From Peromyscus leucopus (Eukaryota; Chordata; Mammalia; Rodentia; Cricetidae): a stretch of DNA of 64,000 nt. Below, piece after piece: positions 31,643-43,085 of this stretch (positions within the stretch are counted from its first letter, which is position 1; each line of letters begins with the position of its first letter). Made by a program: the position numbers and the translations under genes. The stretch is from positions 30,692,161 through 30,756,160 of the forward strand of contig NC_051071.1 of the NCBI RefSeq assembly GCF_004664715.2, read 5' to 3'. The notes beneath the pieces were generated by a model. The model saw only the letters and a program-made list of their open reading frames with translations, did not search any database and was not told where the DNA came from.

Positions 31643-31865
31643 ATTTTTTTGTGGTACTGAGGATTGAATCCATTGTTTCATGCATGATAGGCAGGTATTC
31701 TATCTTTTTCTTTTACTTTTTGTTTTGAGGGAAGGTCTCATTAAATTGGCTAGGCTGACCTTGAACTCATGCTGTTGCCCAGACAGGTCCTGAATTTGCA
31801 AATTTTCTGACATTGGCTTCTCAAGTATCTGGGATTGCAGGCCTATGCCACCAGGCTTGGCCAGT
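31643..31865 (-). mobile_element. B4 (ID-B1 composite) SINE
   Basis: A reverse ID-like part ('gtggtactgaggattgaatcc', 'gataggcaggtattcta') is followed by a reverse 7SL-like part ('ttgagggaaggtctcatta', 'tcaagtatctgggattgcag'). Confidence 0.65.
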
Positions 31866-33446
31866 CTCTAAAACGTTTATAAGAAGAACTTCTTGTTCTT
31901 TGGGTTTATAAATTTGAGCAATTTGGAGTCCTATGAAAAGATTATGTAAAGCATGTCTCACATGCCATAATGTGAGAACCCTGAATTTTAAGGTGTATAC
32001 TCTAATATTTCAGAGTACACAGAAAATATCACAGCAAGAGCCTAGCATTGGCACATCACAGTCTCTTGAGCTTATGGGTCTGCACAAGACACTCAATATA
32101 TAAAACTTATGTGCAATGCTATAAAAGAGCCTCCAGGCTCAATTCTGAAAAGCAAGCCCTTCAATAAATAAGATGAGTGGAGGAGCAAGGACATAAGAAA
32201 TATAAAAACGTTTAGAAGGTCAGGGAAGCACAAGAGATAAAACTCAATAGTACAGGGACCAATAGAAAGGGTGTTAGAGTCTTCTGTGTTTTAGACAGAA
32301 AATTACAGCTGGAGTTGGAGTAGGACCTTGAAGGAGTATGTTTTATCAGCCAGGTACAAATCTGACTCCACCTGCACAAAGGGAAGTGATAGATAATTCT
32401 TTCTGGCTTTTCACCACGCTAAGGAGTGTTTCCCCAGCAAGGGAACTTATGACTGTGTGAGCTATGCTTTGTCTTGTTCAGGGTGATAGTTGCATGAAGC
32501 TGTACAACTGTTAAGATTCACTAAATTTAACACTCAATGATCAGTATGTTTTATTGATCTTAGGACCTTGACCAAAATCAAATAAACAATAAAAAAATCA
32601 AAGAAGGAGAAGTATTATTCTCTTAGTGGCAGACTCACATCTATGTGTTGCTGAGACTTATCAGTCGTGGAATTTTCAGTACAAGACCTATTGTTTGGAG
32701 AAGGGGACAATGTATCTGGACAGTACAGGGCTTCTTTGAGTAGTTGGTGACTCATCAAAGCAGAGGAACCATCAGTGTTAGTAGTTTCTTCCTGACCAAG
32801 GACAAAGTAAGAAAATCCCTCTGTGAATTTGGACCTGTGAATTGTGGGGGCAATGTACAGGTTTTGTTTTTCACCTATAAACTTTGGTAAATATAGAAAC
32901 CAAGACCTTACCCTTCTTCAAAGAGGATACTCAGCATTGATTAGTGATGTCTGCTGAGGTTGTGATAGGATGTATTGGAGGCATACATCCAAATAATTTG
33001 CTTGCTGCTCCTAGGTGAAGTTTTTGCGTGAAGAATGAGAATAGGAACTGGATTCTCAAGAATGCTGCAATTTTCCTTCAGTAGTGAGAATAGTCACCCT
33101 AGTGGTGCTGAGAATGTTGAACTGGAGAGCAGATTCCATTCCTCCCTGAAGCCCTCAGGAGTGCAGCTGCCTCAAGAAGAGACAAACAGATATTTTGACT
33201 GAGGCTTCATTCTCAGGTACTGGGCAGAAGTGGAAACTAGGTCTGTGAAAACATGGATGGAGCCAGATAAAACCTGGGCAGAGGAGGTGAGAACTGACTG
33301 GTTTAGGAGGAGACCCTGAACTTCCTGATTGCACAAAAGTCTAGAACTAGGGGTTTTGTGAATGTTGTGCAGCTCTCAAAGTGTACAGATCATGGATAAA
33401 ATGCCATGAATAAGTGAATTCTAGCATTCTGTAAAAAACAAAAAGT
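31866..33446. other. unassigned sequence
   Basis: I see no gene or repeat over 1.6 kb; no open frame reaches 60 codons for most of it. Confidence 0.4.
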
Positions 33447-33965
33447 AGGTTTTTTTCATACAGTATTTTCTGATTATGGTTTCCCTCCCCCATCTCCTTC
33501 CAGATCCTTCACACTTTCATATCCACCCAAATCTACACCATTTCTTTCTTTTGTATCGACAAAATAATAATAAAATAAAATAAGATCAAATAAAACAACA
33601 ACAAAAAACCAGAATAAGATAAAAAATAATTAAACAAGAAAAAGAGCCAAAGAAAAAGCACAAGAAACATATGCATATAAATTCATACACAAAAAATTCC
33701 ATAAAAACACAAAACCAGAAACCATAATATATACACAAAAGACATGTAAGGTAAACAAGAAAACAAACAAACAAAATCCCTACTTTAACCATGTATTATG
33801 AAACAAAGAAGTTCCCCAAATGCCATTGAGTTAATTTTGCATTGGTTATCTGCTGCTGGGCATGGGTCTACTCTTAAGAGTGGCTTGTACACCCAGTGAG
33901 ACTTCCTTGGAGAAAACTTAAGTTTTTATTCGTGAGTGGTTATCAGTTGGAGAATTCTATATCTT
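33447..33965 (-). mobile_element. Lx-type L1 3' UTR fragment
   Basis: It parallels 12240-12800: pyrimidine-rich start, 'gaaacatatgcatataaatt', 'cataaaaacacaaaaccaga' with 'ccataatatatac', then 'gccattgagttaattttgc' and 'tatctgctgctgggcatgg'. Confidence 0.7.
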
Positions 33966-35290
33966 GCCTTCATTGAGGCCAGGCCTGGTGCCAGGACTTG
34001 GGGTCCAAGGGCTAGATGTTCTTCATTTTCCAGCCTAATCTGTGTTTCCCTTTGTGACAATGCCAAGTCCCTGTTTATTTCTGGGATAGCCACTATAGGG
34101 GCCAGCCACAGCTTACCTGAGATCACATTTCTACTGCAGTACCCACAATTCTGACTTCAATTATCATTGACTAATTTTGCCTGACTTGAACTTTGTTTGA
34201 TAGCATCAAACAGGACATACTTATTCCTTTACATTTAGCTTCTGTTATGTACTGTCTTATCTATGTGAGTCTTATCTTCCCTATTGAGACACACACGTTA
34301 AGTGACCAGTATACATTAAAGCAGAATTTACACTCAGGTGACCTGGCCCAAGAACAAGATCTTCTGACTTCTTCAATCGAGTTCATCACTGCTTCTCACA
34401 GAAATAAGAAAACTATTATTAGAGGGGGATTCAACCTTCAACTCTCCTCATGCCATTGTCAAAATCTGTGTCCCTATAAAGTTAGAAGTTCACTGCTGTC
34501 CTTCATCCTCCAAAGTTACATATGATTGTAGACTGTGAAATGCTACCTCCAAAAAAAAAAATGGAAAATATTCTTTTGATAGTAGTCCTGCCATCCAGTG
34601 GCTTCCAAAGAAGCCCTTTCACACCTGGCTCTGTGGAAGTGATGGGTTCCGATTTTCCATGAAGCACTTTAGGCTTCAGCATGATCTTCTAAGAGCTAAG
34701 GTCATGATTGTGTTTCAGATAGTTGGAAATGAAAGCCACAATTTTATTAGCGGAGTGAAAATTTCTGTTTCTCACATTCTGCCTCTGGAGATATTGAGGT
34801 CCTAGTAGCTGTCAGCTTAGACTGGAGGAAAGTTTTGTTCACAAGTTGCTAATGTCAGGGGTCCAGAGAGAAAGGACCTGGGAGTGTTTGGGGGAAGGAG
34901 TTAATCAGTACCATCTTTAACTGAATTGTTTTCCACGTAAACCTAGGGCTAAAGGTGAAATGGGCAGATAGCACAAATAATTGCTTTACTTCCATGGTGA
35001 TTCATTTCTGGCCTGGGGCACTAGGTGTGGATCTCAGTTTGATTTCATTACATTCCTAGGTCACTCCTGCTTTGGCATAGAGATTAATTTCTATCCTGGT
35101 GGACTGATGTGGGGAAATCACTCTGTGAGATATATAAAGGTTTAATTACTAAAGCAATGGAAGATCTGGGCAAATTCTAAGTATAAAACAGTTCAGGGAC
35201 CCCATGAGCACTGGGAGGTCCCTGTAAGTCAACTTCATGTTGTAGCAAACCTTCCCAGTTCACAGCAGCTGGTCTGGCTTCTCTCTTAGT
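33966..35290. other. unassigned sequence
   Basis: No gene or confident repeat. A 110-codon open frame (34193-34525) has no motif and is AT-rich. Confidence 0.4.
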
Positions 35291-35400
35291 TTCCTTTCCC
35301 TCCCCTCTCCTCCCTCCTTCCCTCCCTCCCTCCCTCCCTCCCTCCCTCCCTCTCTCCCTCCCTCCTTTTTTTCTTTTTCCTCCTCCTCTTCTTCTTTCCC
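35291..35400. repeat. CCCT-rich polypyrimidine tract
   Basis: An almost unbroken pyrimidine strand, mainly CCCT units at 35314-35365. Confidence 0.95.
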
Positions 35401-35408
35401 CACTGAGG

Positions 35409-35411
<3 letters not shown>

Positions 35412-35460
<49 letters not shown>
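35412..35460. repeat. (GT)24 microsatellite
   Basis: Perfect GT/TG run 11 bp after the polypyrimidine tract. Confidence 0.96.
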
Positions 35461-35461
<1 letters not shown>

Positions 35462-35512
35462 ACATGTGGGGGCCAGAGGCTGATATTGGTATCTAACACT
35501 ATCACTGTCCAC

Positions 35513-35812
35513 CTTAGCTTTTGAGACAGAGTCTCTTACTGAGTCTTATGCTTATTGATTTCATTAGACTGGCTGCCCAGCAAGCCCCTGGGACCCGACT
35601 GTCTCAGTCTCACATTGATTACAGTTACAGACAGATGACACCAGGACACAAGCTGGGGAAGAGATCTGAAGCAGAGCCAGAGTGGGAACTATTCCTGTGA
35701 CTCACTACCTAGGATTCTCATTTATTTTACTTTTTTGTGTGCAGGGTACTGAATCTGGGGTCTTGCATCTGTTTCACATGCACCCTACCATCCCTGCAGA
35801 GCCCTAATATTC
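35513..35812 (-). repeat. old B4-family SINE
   Basis: 'cttttgagacagagtctctta' and 'agactggctgcccagcaagc' resemble the reverse B1-like half. 'gtgcagggtactgaatctgg' and 'accatccctgcagagcccta' resemble the reverse tRNA-like half. A poorly matching middle separates them. Confidence 0.45.
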
Positions 35813-35829
35813 TTGGTGTTTCCCCAAAT

Positions 35830-36640
35830 CACCTAAAAACATTATTTTTCATAATATAAAACATTACATGACTTTTATAAAATACATAAAACTATAAAGA
35901 AAAAAATTATCAGCTATTCATTTATACACAGGTAACCATTCTTTTTATATTTTCATTTATTCTTTGAAAAATTCATATATTTATACAATGTATTTTTAAA
36001 ATATATTTTATTATATGTATTATTTATTATGTATGTGTGTGTGTGTGTGTGAGTCACATGCTATGGTGCACCTGTTGAGGCCAGAGGATAATTTTTAGGA
36101 GTCAGCTTTCTCTTACCACCACATAGGACTCAGGGATGGGAACTCAGGTCCTTAGGCTTGGTGGAGAGCATCTTTCCTTGCTAAAGCTATCTCTCGAACC
36201 CTATGTACAATGTATTTGAGCATGTCCACCTACCATTATCTCATTCTAATCCTCCCTAGTGCCTCAGCCTCATCAGTCTTTGGATTTTATGTTCTCCTCT
36301 AAATATTTTTGTTACTAATAATGTCCTGAGTTCGATTAGCGCTGCCCTTATGTGCATAAGTGTGGGGTCACCCACTGGGACACAGGCAGCTACTTTTTAG
36401 AATGTGGGAGAATTCCCTTCCTATCTCCATTCCATTCAAATGAACAGAATTGCACTTATTTTAATGAAATTGTCTACTGTAACAGAAGTACATTTGAATT
36501 CTGCATTTTATGCTTAGCTTTCTTTTGTCAGCCTTAAATTAGGGCATTAAAAATTCTTGAAAATGTAATTTTTAATAGGAACATGGTTTTTTGACATGAC
36601 ATTTGTGGTTATGCCATAGTTTGTTTAACTATTTGTGGCA
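35830..36640 (-). repeat. possible ancient L1M sequence with SINE insertion
   Basis: 'attttcatttattctttgaaa' and 'gttatgccatagtttgtttaac' resemble antisense L1M. The middle has no firm match. Low confidence. Confidence 0.35.
36030..36205 (-). mobile_element. B3 SINE
   Basis: TG-rich tail, then 'ggtgcacctgttgaggccag', 'gggaactcaggtccttaggc' and 'ctttccttgctaaagctatct', the reverse of B3. Confidence 0.75.
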
Positions 36641-36688
36641 TGGAATGAAGGAAACACTCTTTCTTTTCCTGTAGATGAAATTCTAAAC

Positions 36689-37131
36689 TGTCTTAGTAAA
36701 TAAGAAACACAGAGCCAAATACAGAGTTAAAGCCTAAGAGATCAGAGCAAGAGCCGTGAGTCCCTTTAGCTTACCATTCGCTGCCGTCACTTCCCCTGAG
36801 AGAGACCTTCTTCCTGTGTCCTGTCTTTTTATTGCCTTTCTGTTCTGCCTTCTCATTGGCTCTAAATCCAACCACGTGACTTCCTCATCACTGCTTATCT
36901 ATACAGACCTCCAGGTCTCTATGGTTGGTACTGGGATTAAAGGTGTGTGTCACCATGCTTGGCTGTGTCCTTGAACACAAGTGACTCTGCCTGTCGTGTG
37001 ATCAATTTAAGGGTGTATGCTACCACTGCCTGACTTCTGCTTAATGACTTGTTATTAGCTCTGATCTTCAGGCAACTTTATTTATTAACATACAAATAAA
37101 ATCACATTTCAGCACAAATAAAATATCACCA
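36689..37131 (-). mobile_element. ERVK-like LTR family copy 3
   Basis: Plus-strand ends are TGTCTTAG and ATCACCA (TG...CA). It shares 'aaataagaaacacagagcc', 'ccttctgttc'-type middle blocks, 'acagacctccaggtctcta' and 'caggcaactttatttatta' with the copy at 15806. Two reverse B1-like blocks lie inside (36927-36960 and 37010-37035). No TSD is clear. Confidence 0.7.
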
Positions 37132-37694
37132 TACTTCCCTTCTTTCCTTTTCCCTCCCTACATTCCTTTTTTCTTATGACTATGTATTAATTGTAAGAAT
37201 CAGGGTGTCCCACTGTTACATTTCTGTGCATATTTTGCACTGTGCATTGATCATGTTCACTCTGCTTCTATCCTTCTTCCCTCTAATCCCTTCCCAGTCT
37301 CTAATAGTTTTCATTTTTAATTTAAAAGTGGGCAAGTGAGACATTTTATATGTCTTCAAGGGGAGAGGAATGATTTTCAACAACCTTAAATGTGTCACTT
37401 TTTGTTCAAAGCTCTGGATTGATTTTCTCTCTATAGGTCACAGATGCTCACAAGTCTAGGAAAGGATGAGTCTGCTCTGTGATTGTGTTGCTTTAATTAC
37501 AATGGTTGCTTGTGACTTCCTTTGCCCCGACCCCGTTCCCACAGGCAGTGCAGATCCACTTCATTCTGTGCTTCCCCACTGCAATCACCTCATTTTAGAA
37601 CCAGCAGCTAACATACTCTGCCTGACTTCCTTATCGTCTGCCCCTTCAGCCTTTTTGTTTGTTTTTAAAGTATTTTGTTGATCCTAACTTTTGT
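37132..37694. other. unassigned, possibly LINE-derived
   Basis: 'attaattgtaagaatcaggg' with 'cattgatcatgttcactctg' and a pyrimidine-rich block recalls rodent L1 3' UTR sequence, but not firmly. The rest is unassigned. Confidence 0.3.
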
Positions 37695-37786
37695 CTTTCT
37701 TTCCTTCCTTCCTTCCTTCCTTCCTTCCTTCCTTCCTTCCTTCCTTCCTTCCTCCCTCCCTTCCTCCCTCCCTTCCTTCCTTCCTT
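37695..37786. repeat. (TTCC)n microsatellite
   Basis: About 90 bp of TTCC with CCCT interruptions near the right end. Confidence 0.96.
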
Positions 37787-37829
37787 GATCCTTTTCTCCC
37801 TCTTTTCCTTCCTCTTTCCCTCCATTTTC

Positions 37830-38465
37830 CAACTTTAATAAGGTATAATTGGTAGATAAAAATCACATATATTTACCATTGTAATGGGATGTTTTGATGT
37901 TTGTAGAACAGTTGAAATGATCGTCACAGTGAAGCTAATTGCTGTGAGATGGTCTCTATGTCAAATTGCTCTGATTGGTTAATAAATAAAACACTGATTG
38001 GCCAGTGGCCAGGCAGGAAGTAGGTGGGACAAGGAGAGAGGATAATTCTGGGAAGCGGAAGGCTGAGGAGAGAGACACAGCCAGCCGCCACCATGACCAG
38101 CAGCATGTGAAGACGCCAGTAAGCCACCAGCCACGTGGCAAGGTATAGATTTATGGAAATGGATTAATTTAAGCTATAAGAACAGTTAGCAAGACGCCTG
38201 CCATGGCCATACAGTTTGTAAGCAATATAAGTCTCTGTGTTTACTTGGTTGGGTCTGAGCAGCTGTGGAATTGGCGGGTGACAAAGATTTGTCCTGACTA
38301 TGGGCCAGGCAGGAAAACTCTAGCTACAGCTAATGACAGCATCCATCACTTCACATTGCTGTATTCTTGTCAGTGATAACATTTAAGACTAATCTTAGCA
38401 GTTGTCACATATATGCTGCATTATCATTCACTACAGTCATGTTGATGTATCAACATCTTAAACTA
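37830..38465. repeat. ancient L1M sequence interrupted by an LTR
   Basis: 'ttaataaggtataattggtag' on the left and 'catcacttcacattgctg', 'aacatttaagactaatctta' and 'tcactacagtcatgttgat' on the right follow the order of a mammalian-wide L1M end. The solo LTR at 37940-38328 splits it. Confidence 0.5.
37940..38328 (+). mobile_element. ERVK-type solo LTR, 389 bp, 6-bp TSD
   Basis: The element begins TGCTGTGAG and ends GCTACA. GCTAAT is present immediately before (37934-37939) and after it (38329-38334), the 6-bp duplication usual for class II (ERVK) elements. Typical blocks of a common cricetid/murine LTR are seen ('gattggttaataaataaaac', 'ggccaggcaggaaaactcta'). No internal viral sequence remains. 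Confidence 0.9.
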
Positions 38466-38804
38466 AACTGGAAGATGGTAAACGATAAACTTGCTTGACA
38501 AACTTGTTTCATAAAGTGCAGCATATATGGTGGTTTGAATGAGAATGGCCCCATAGGCTCATATGCTTGAATACTTGGTCCTCAGTTGGTGGAACTGTTT
38601 GGGAAGGGTTAGTAGGTGTGGCCTTGTTGGAGGAGGTTCATAACTAGGAATGGCCTTCGAGGTTTCAAAAGCCCATGCCATTCACAATTACCTCTTTATT
38701 TGCCTTGTGGTTGTTGTCTCAAGATGTTACTATGCCAGCAACATTCTCTCTCACCATGATGATCATAGACCCATCCTCTGAAACTGTAATCTCTAATAAA
38801 CTAT

Positions 38805-39361
38805 TGTGAGACCAAAATGAGCCATCTTAGAAATAAGACCAAAATGCTTTCACCCTAAAACTAAGGCCTAAGATTTCTCCTTTTAGGAATAGGCCATTAG
38901 TTACTGAAACCAGTCAGTTCAGATTCCAGAAACCAGGAAGTGTAGAAGTTCAGAGTCACAAGATAGCCATGAGGTAATGCCTGCCAGACTATGGAATGTC
39001 CTCTCCCTGGTTTCCAGGGTAACTGGCCACAGAAATGCCCCCACCTGAGGGCAGCCAATGAGAAATGGTGGCGGGCAACCACTCCCTTAGAAGTAATTTC
39101 TAGAAGTCCCTAGAAGCGAGCCAATCAGAATTGTACCTGTACTAGCACCCCTAAATGATGTAACCTTGTGACTTTTCCCTTTAAAACCTGAGCTTGCAGA
39201 CAGGTGGGCGCTTCCTCCAGTCTCCACTGCGATGGATGTATTGGACGAAGTCCCTGCCTAGGCTTGTATTGCTTTTGGATATCCAGAATTAAACCTTGCT
39301 TTTGCATTCCGGCATGCTCGTCTTTGGTGGTCTCTCTGGGGGTCACGATCTGGGCACAACA
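38805..39361 (+). mobile_element. ERV1-type solo LTR, 557 bp, 4-bp TSD
   Basis: The LTR begins TGTGAGACC and ends GCACAACA. CTAT flanks it on both sides (38801-38804, 39362-39365), the 4-bp duplication of class I (gammaretrovirus-like) elements. CCAAT boxes (39053-39058 and 39120-39125 region), a TTTAAAA TATA-like box (39180-39186) and ATTAAA (39288-39293) lie in proper U3-R order. Only the LTR remains; no viral gene is present. Confidence 0.88.
39180..39186 (+). promoter_or_regulatory. TATA-like box of the ERV1 LTR
   Basis: TTTAAAA, about 60 bp after a CCAAT motif and about 100 bp before ATTAAA, in the spacing of a gammaretroviral-type LTR promoter. Activity is inferred. Confidence 0.5.
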
Positions 39362-39427
39362 CTATTTCTTCTATAAGTTGCCTTGGTCATGGTGTCTTAT
39401 TACAGAAAGAGAAATGAAACTAGTACA

Positions 39428-40780
39428 AGAAATTGGTACAAGAAGTGGAGTATTGCTGTGACAGACATGACCATGATGTTTTTGGAAGGAATGTGCAGGA
39501 TTTTGGGACTTTGGACTAGGAAGATTGTTGAATGCTGTAATCAGGGCTTAATGGTCCATTTTAATAAGATTTTGGAAGACACTAGTGCTGAGAGCAATGG
39601 GGACTATGGATGCCCAACTCAAGAGTTTTCAATAGGGAACAACATTAACAACTAGGCTAGAGACCATTCTTATGATATTTTAGCAAAGATTGTGACTGGT
39701 TTTTGACCTTGTCCTAAGATTTTGCCTGAGGCTAACTTGAAATGGTTTTGATTAATAACAATGTCAGAAGAGATTTCAAGAGATTAGTTAGCCTAATACT
39801 GACTTTGTCACTTAGTTGGTAATAATTACTCTTATGCAGATCGACAATGAAAAAGAGCAAGGAGGACAAAGAGAAATACAAAATGGACAGTTTGAGGAGA
39901 AAAACAGTACCAGGAAATTTAACGTTAGAACCATTGTTTGTGCTGAAAGAGATAAGAAATAGAAAGAGGGAGTAGTGACCTCCGGGCAATACCCCACCTA
40001 CCTAATTCTGCAACTTGTGAAAGGGAAATATCCAAGGGATTTCCTCCACTGAAAGGCAATTACATATCAAAATTTATGCAAATATAATTCAAGGAGAAGG
40101 CCAGGCTCTATCACAAACAGGCAGCAGAACTCAGCAGCTTTGGACAGCTTTGACCATGTGGTTGTGACTTTAGAGTCATGAGCAATACAGTAGTAAAGGA
40201 GTTGTGGAATATTCTGCTGTTAAGGAAAGTTGCTGAGAGGAGGCATGTGGCAGAGGAGTCTTTGCATGGAGGCTCAGGGAGGCCATTGTGTGAAGCTGTG
40301 AAAATGAATTGTGTTAGAGATTCCAAGATGCAAGAGAGGCCAGAGCTGCGGGATACCTGGTAAGGAGAACTGCAGACAGGAAGTGGAATCAAGAGAAGGA
40401 AATGTGTGGCAGTCAGCAATGGTGGGAAGTCTGAGTTATATATGCCCATTGACATTAGACATGGAACTGTAGGACTCAGGGTTTGCCCTTTCTAGGTTTT
40501 GGTTTTTCTTTGTGCTCTGTTTCCTCACAATAGTCCCTTTCCTCTCTTTTTGGAATAGTAATGTGTATTCTGTGCTATTGTATGTTTAAAGTATGAAATC
40601 TACTTTTTGATTTTAGAAGAAGTTACAGTTAAGAGGTTATCTTGAATTTCAGTAGAGGCTTCGGACTTTGAAACAGTGTTGAGATTGAAAGACTGATGGA
40701 GGATTTAGAAGTTGGACTAAGTCCATTTTGGGTTATGTATGATACAACCACAGATCTGTGGGGGCCAGGGAATGAAATGC
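39428..40780 (+). other. MaLR internal region
   Basis: It starts with the primer binding site (39434-39450) and ends in a purine-rich tract (about 40757-40779). Longest open frames are 90 and 114 codons on opposite strands, with no retroviral motif. Nothing suggests coding. Confidence 0.75.
39434..39450 (+). other. primer binding site (tRNA-Leu-like)
   Basis: TGGTACAAGAAGTGGAG resembles the complement of a tRNA-Leu 3' end, 6 bp after the 5' LTR. This is the primer type used by ERVL/MaLR elements. Confidence 0.7.
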
Positions 40781-41145
40781 TGTGGTTTGAATGAGAATGT
40801 CACCCATAGGCTCGTGTATTTAAAGGCTTAGTCCCAGTTGGTGGAACTGTTTGGGAAGGATCAGGATGTGTGGGCTTGTTGGAGGATGGGCATCACTGGA
40901 GGTGGGCTTTGAAGTTTCAGAGTCCATGCCATTCCAGCCAGCTCTCTCTTTGCCTCAGGGCTGTTTTCTGAAGATATAAATTATCAGCTACTTCTCCAGT
41001 GCCTGCCTGCCTGCCTTTTGCCATGTTCTCTACCATGATGGTCTTGGAATCACCTCCTGAAACTGTAGGCTCTAATAAACTAGTTCTTTTTATCAGTTGC
41101 CTTGGTCATGTATCTTATTACAGCAATAGAACAGTAACTGAGACA

Positions 41146-41269
41146 GCACCTGTGATTCATGAGTCCTAGCCTGTCCTGAGAAAGGTAGCTAGGAATGATT
41201 TTATGTCCATCGATATTCACTCATAACTGGGACCCCATTTGGGAATTTTTCTTCCCATTTCAAAGGTGA
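41146..41269. other. unassigned sequence
   Basis: Flank of the MaLR; nothing recognised. Confidence 0.35.
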
Positions 41270-41515
41270 AGTATAGTAGGCAGCGCAGTAGGAGACAGTG
41301 CAGACAATAATGACAAGTAGAAGCTGGATACTTGAATCTCACCTTGGCCTTGACTTGAGGTGGGTCCTTAGATTCATGTAAATCATCTGAACCTCAATTT
41401 TCTCATCTGTGGTTTAGTAGTAATAATGAACCATAGGCTTTGGCAAGGACTAAAAGGCAATCAACTCTCTAAGAGTCGAGATTGGTTCTAGAAGGTCAAA
41501 ACAGTCAATAAATGG
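41270..41515 (+). repeat. MIR SINE relic
   Basis: 'gaagctggatacttgaatctcacc' then 'atcatctgaacctcaattttctcatctg' follows the sense MIR order (tRNA-like part, then core). Confidence 0.6.
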
Positions 41516-42817
41516 TAGTGAGGATCATCATTTTAGCAATTTCTTATCTTATTCCTACACTCAAGGTCAGTGCTCATGCTTTTACAGCTAGAAGGTAAAA
41601 AGGAAAGGAATGCTCTTGTTTGCATGTATCTGTATAAACTAGGTACTTTTGGGCTTACATTAAGGAATGGGAACTTTGATCACTAGAGTCAATGAGGAGT
41701 AGGGGATCAAGTATCTTGACATACTTGGAGAGCAGATCATAGCTTTTCACATTCTCCATGCTCATAGAGTGGGTCTGGAGTGCATGCTGGACAACGGACT
41801 TTTCTGGAAGCTGTCTGACTGGTTGCCTCAGGCTTTGGCACAGGACTGGAGCTGTCATCCTCACTCACTCGAATAGATGTGACCTTCATTTCACACCTGC
41901 AGCTGTTCTCTGGGAGCCAAATATGTATGTACCAGGTGCAGAACAGTCCTTCACTGTGAAGAACAACGTGTAGTAATATCTGCTCGTAAATGCAGTCATC
42001 TTGTCTCAGAGCAATGCATTTCCAGGCTGGCTGGCTGCTCCATGCTGTTCTTTCAGGCAGAACGGCAGTGGGACTAAATCACCTTCCAGAAGCACCTTGT
42101 GGTCATTTGCTAATTATTTTGTGGTGCCAGGTCAGCTATAAAGTTGTCTTTCCTGCTGCTTTCTAGCCCAGAGCCACATGACAAAAAAAAAAAGCATTTC
42201 TCAAAATAGCATGTGAGTGCCCAGCCCGAGAGGGAGAGGACTTTGGAATCCCCTGGCTTGGGTTCTTTGCATTCATTCTCCTTGTGTTTCCATTTCCTTT
42301 TTCTGGTCCTAAGTTTTGCTTTTCTTGGAGTTTTCCTACTGTTGATACAATAAAGTACAAGAAGCTGAGTGGTTAGGACAGCTGGGATGCAGTCTTCATG
42401 GCTCTTTTGCAGGAGATGACCAGCTCCATCTCCTTTCTGCTTCTGTTGTTGCCAGCCACCTCCACATTCAAGGAAAGGTTCACAGTGGTGCCTCTCTAAC
42501 ATCTACCTTAACTGTTACTTTTCTCTTTGTACCTGTGTGCCTTCTCTAATAAAGACACCAGCTATGTTATATTAAGAACCCACCCTGCTCCAGTTTAACA
42601 GCATATTAACTAATTGCATATATAATGACCTCATTTGTGGATAAGGTTATATGTTATAAAGCATCTGGGTTAGCATGTGAACAATGTTTCGTAGGGGAAA
42701 ATTCAAATTATAGCAGAAAGTACCCAAGGAGCCTTCGTTTATGAAAGCTTAGATGCCTTTTCTAAACATTCCCCAAGATTGAGGCTAGTTAGAAGGTGTT
42801 TGAAGAGTGTTCACCTG
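41516..42817. other. unassigned sequence
   Basis: No gene or confident repeat. A 130-codon minus-strand open frame (42502-42110) crosses an A-rich run at 42182-42193 and has no known motif; its K/E-rich composition looks like chance. Confidence 0.4.
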
Positions 42818-43085
42818 GGGAGGTGACTTAGTTGGTAAAGTACTTGTAAAAGTCAGGTGCTGTGGTGTGCATCTGTAACTCCAGCACTGGGGCTAGGCAG
42901 ATTTTGAGAGTTCACCAGCTAGCCAGTCTAGCCAAATTGGTAATCTCCAGATTAAATGAGAAATCATGTCTCAAAAAGTAAGTCAGAAAGTGTCTGAGAA
43001 GGCATCCCATGTCAATCTCTGACCATCAGTGCATGTTCACACATGCACACATGGGCACACACAAACACACCCCCACACCCACAAC
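42818..43085 (+). mobile_element. B4/RSINE1-family SINE
   Basis: 'gacttagttggtaaagtactt' (tRNA-like head), 'catctgtaactccagcactg' (7SL-like), 'gctagccagtctagccaaat', 'catgtctcaaaaagtaagtc' and a CA-rich tail give the RSINE1/B4 order. Confidence 0.75.

Larger units (their letters stand above)
38528..41145 (+). mobile_element. complete MaLR element (LTR-internal-LTR)
   Basis: The 5' LTR (38528-38804 and 39366-39427) and 3' LTR (40781-41145) are alignable along their length ('ggtttgaatgagaatg', 'ggtggaactgtttgggaagg', AATAAA near the end) but clearly diverged. The 5' LTR is followed by a leucine-tRNA-like primer binding site. A purine-rich tract precedes the 3' LTR. The internal 1.35 kb has no long frame, as is normal for this non-autonomous class. 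TSDs are not clear. Confidence 0.88.

Noticed and set aside
33926..34525. Possible exon-like frames (66-110 codons)
   Set aside because: Frames occur on both strands with no codon bias or splice pattern that I can defend.
38084..38110. Kozak-perfect ATG as a gene start
   Set aside because: The frame ends after five codons and lies inside an LTR, so it is noted only as a possible mini-ORF.
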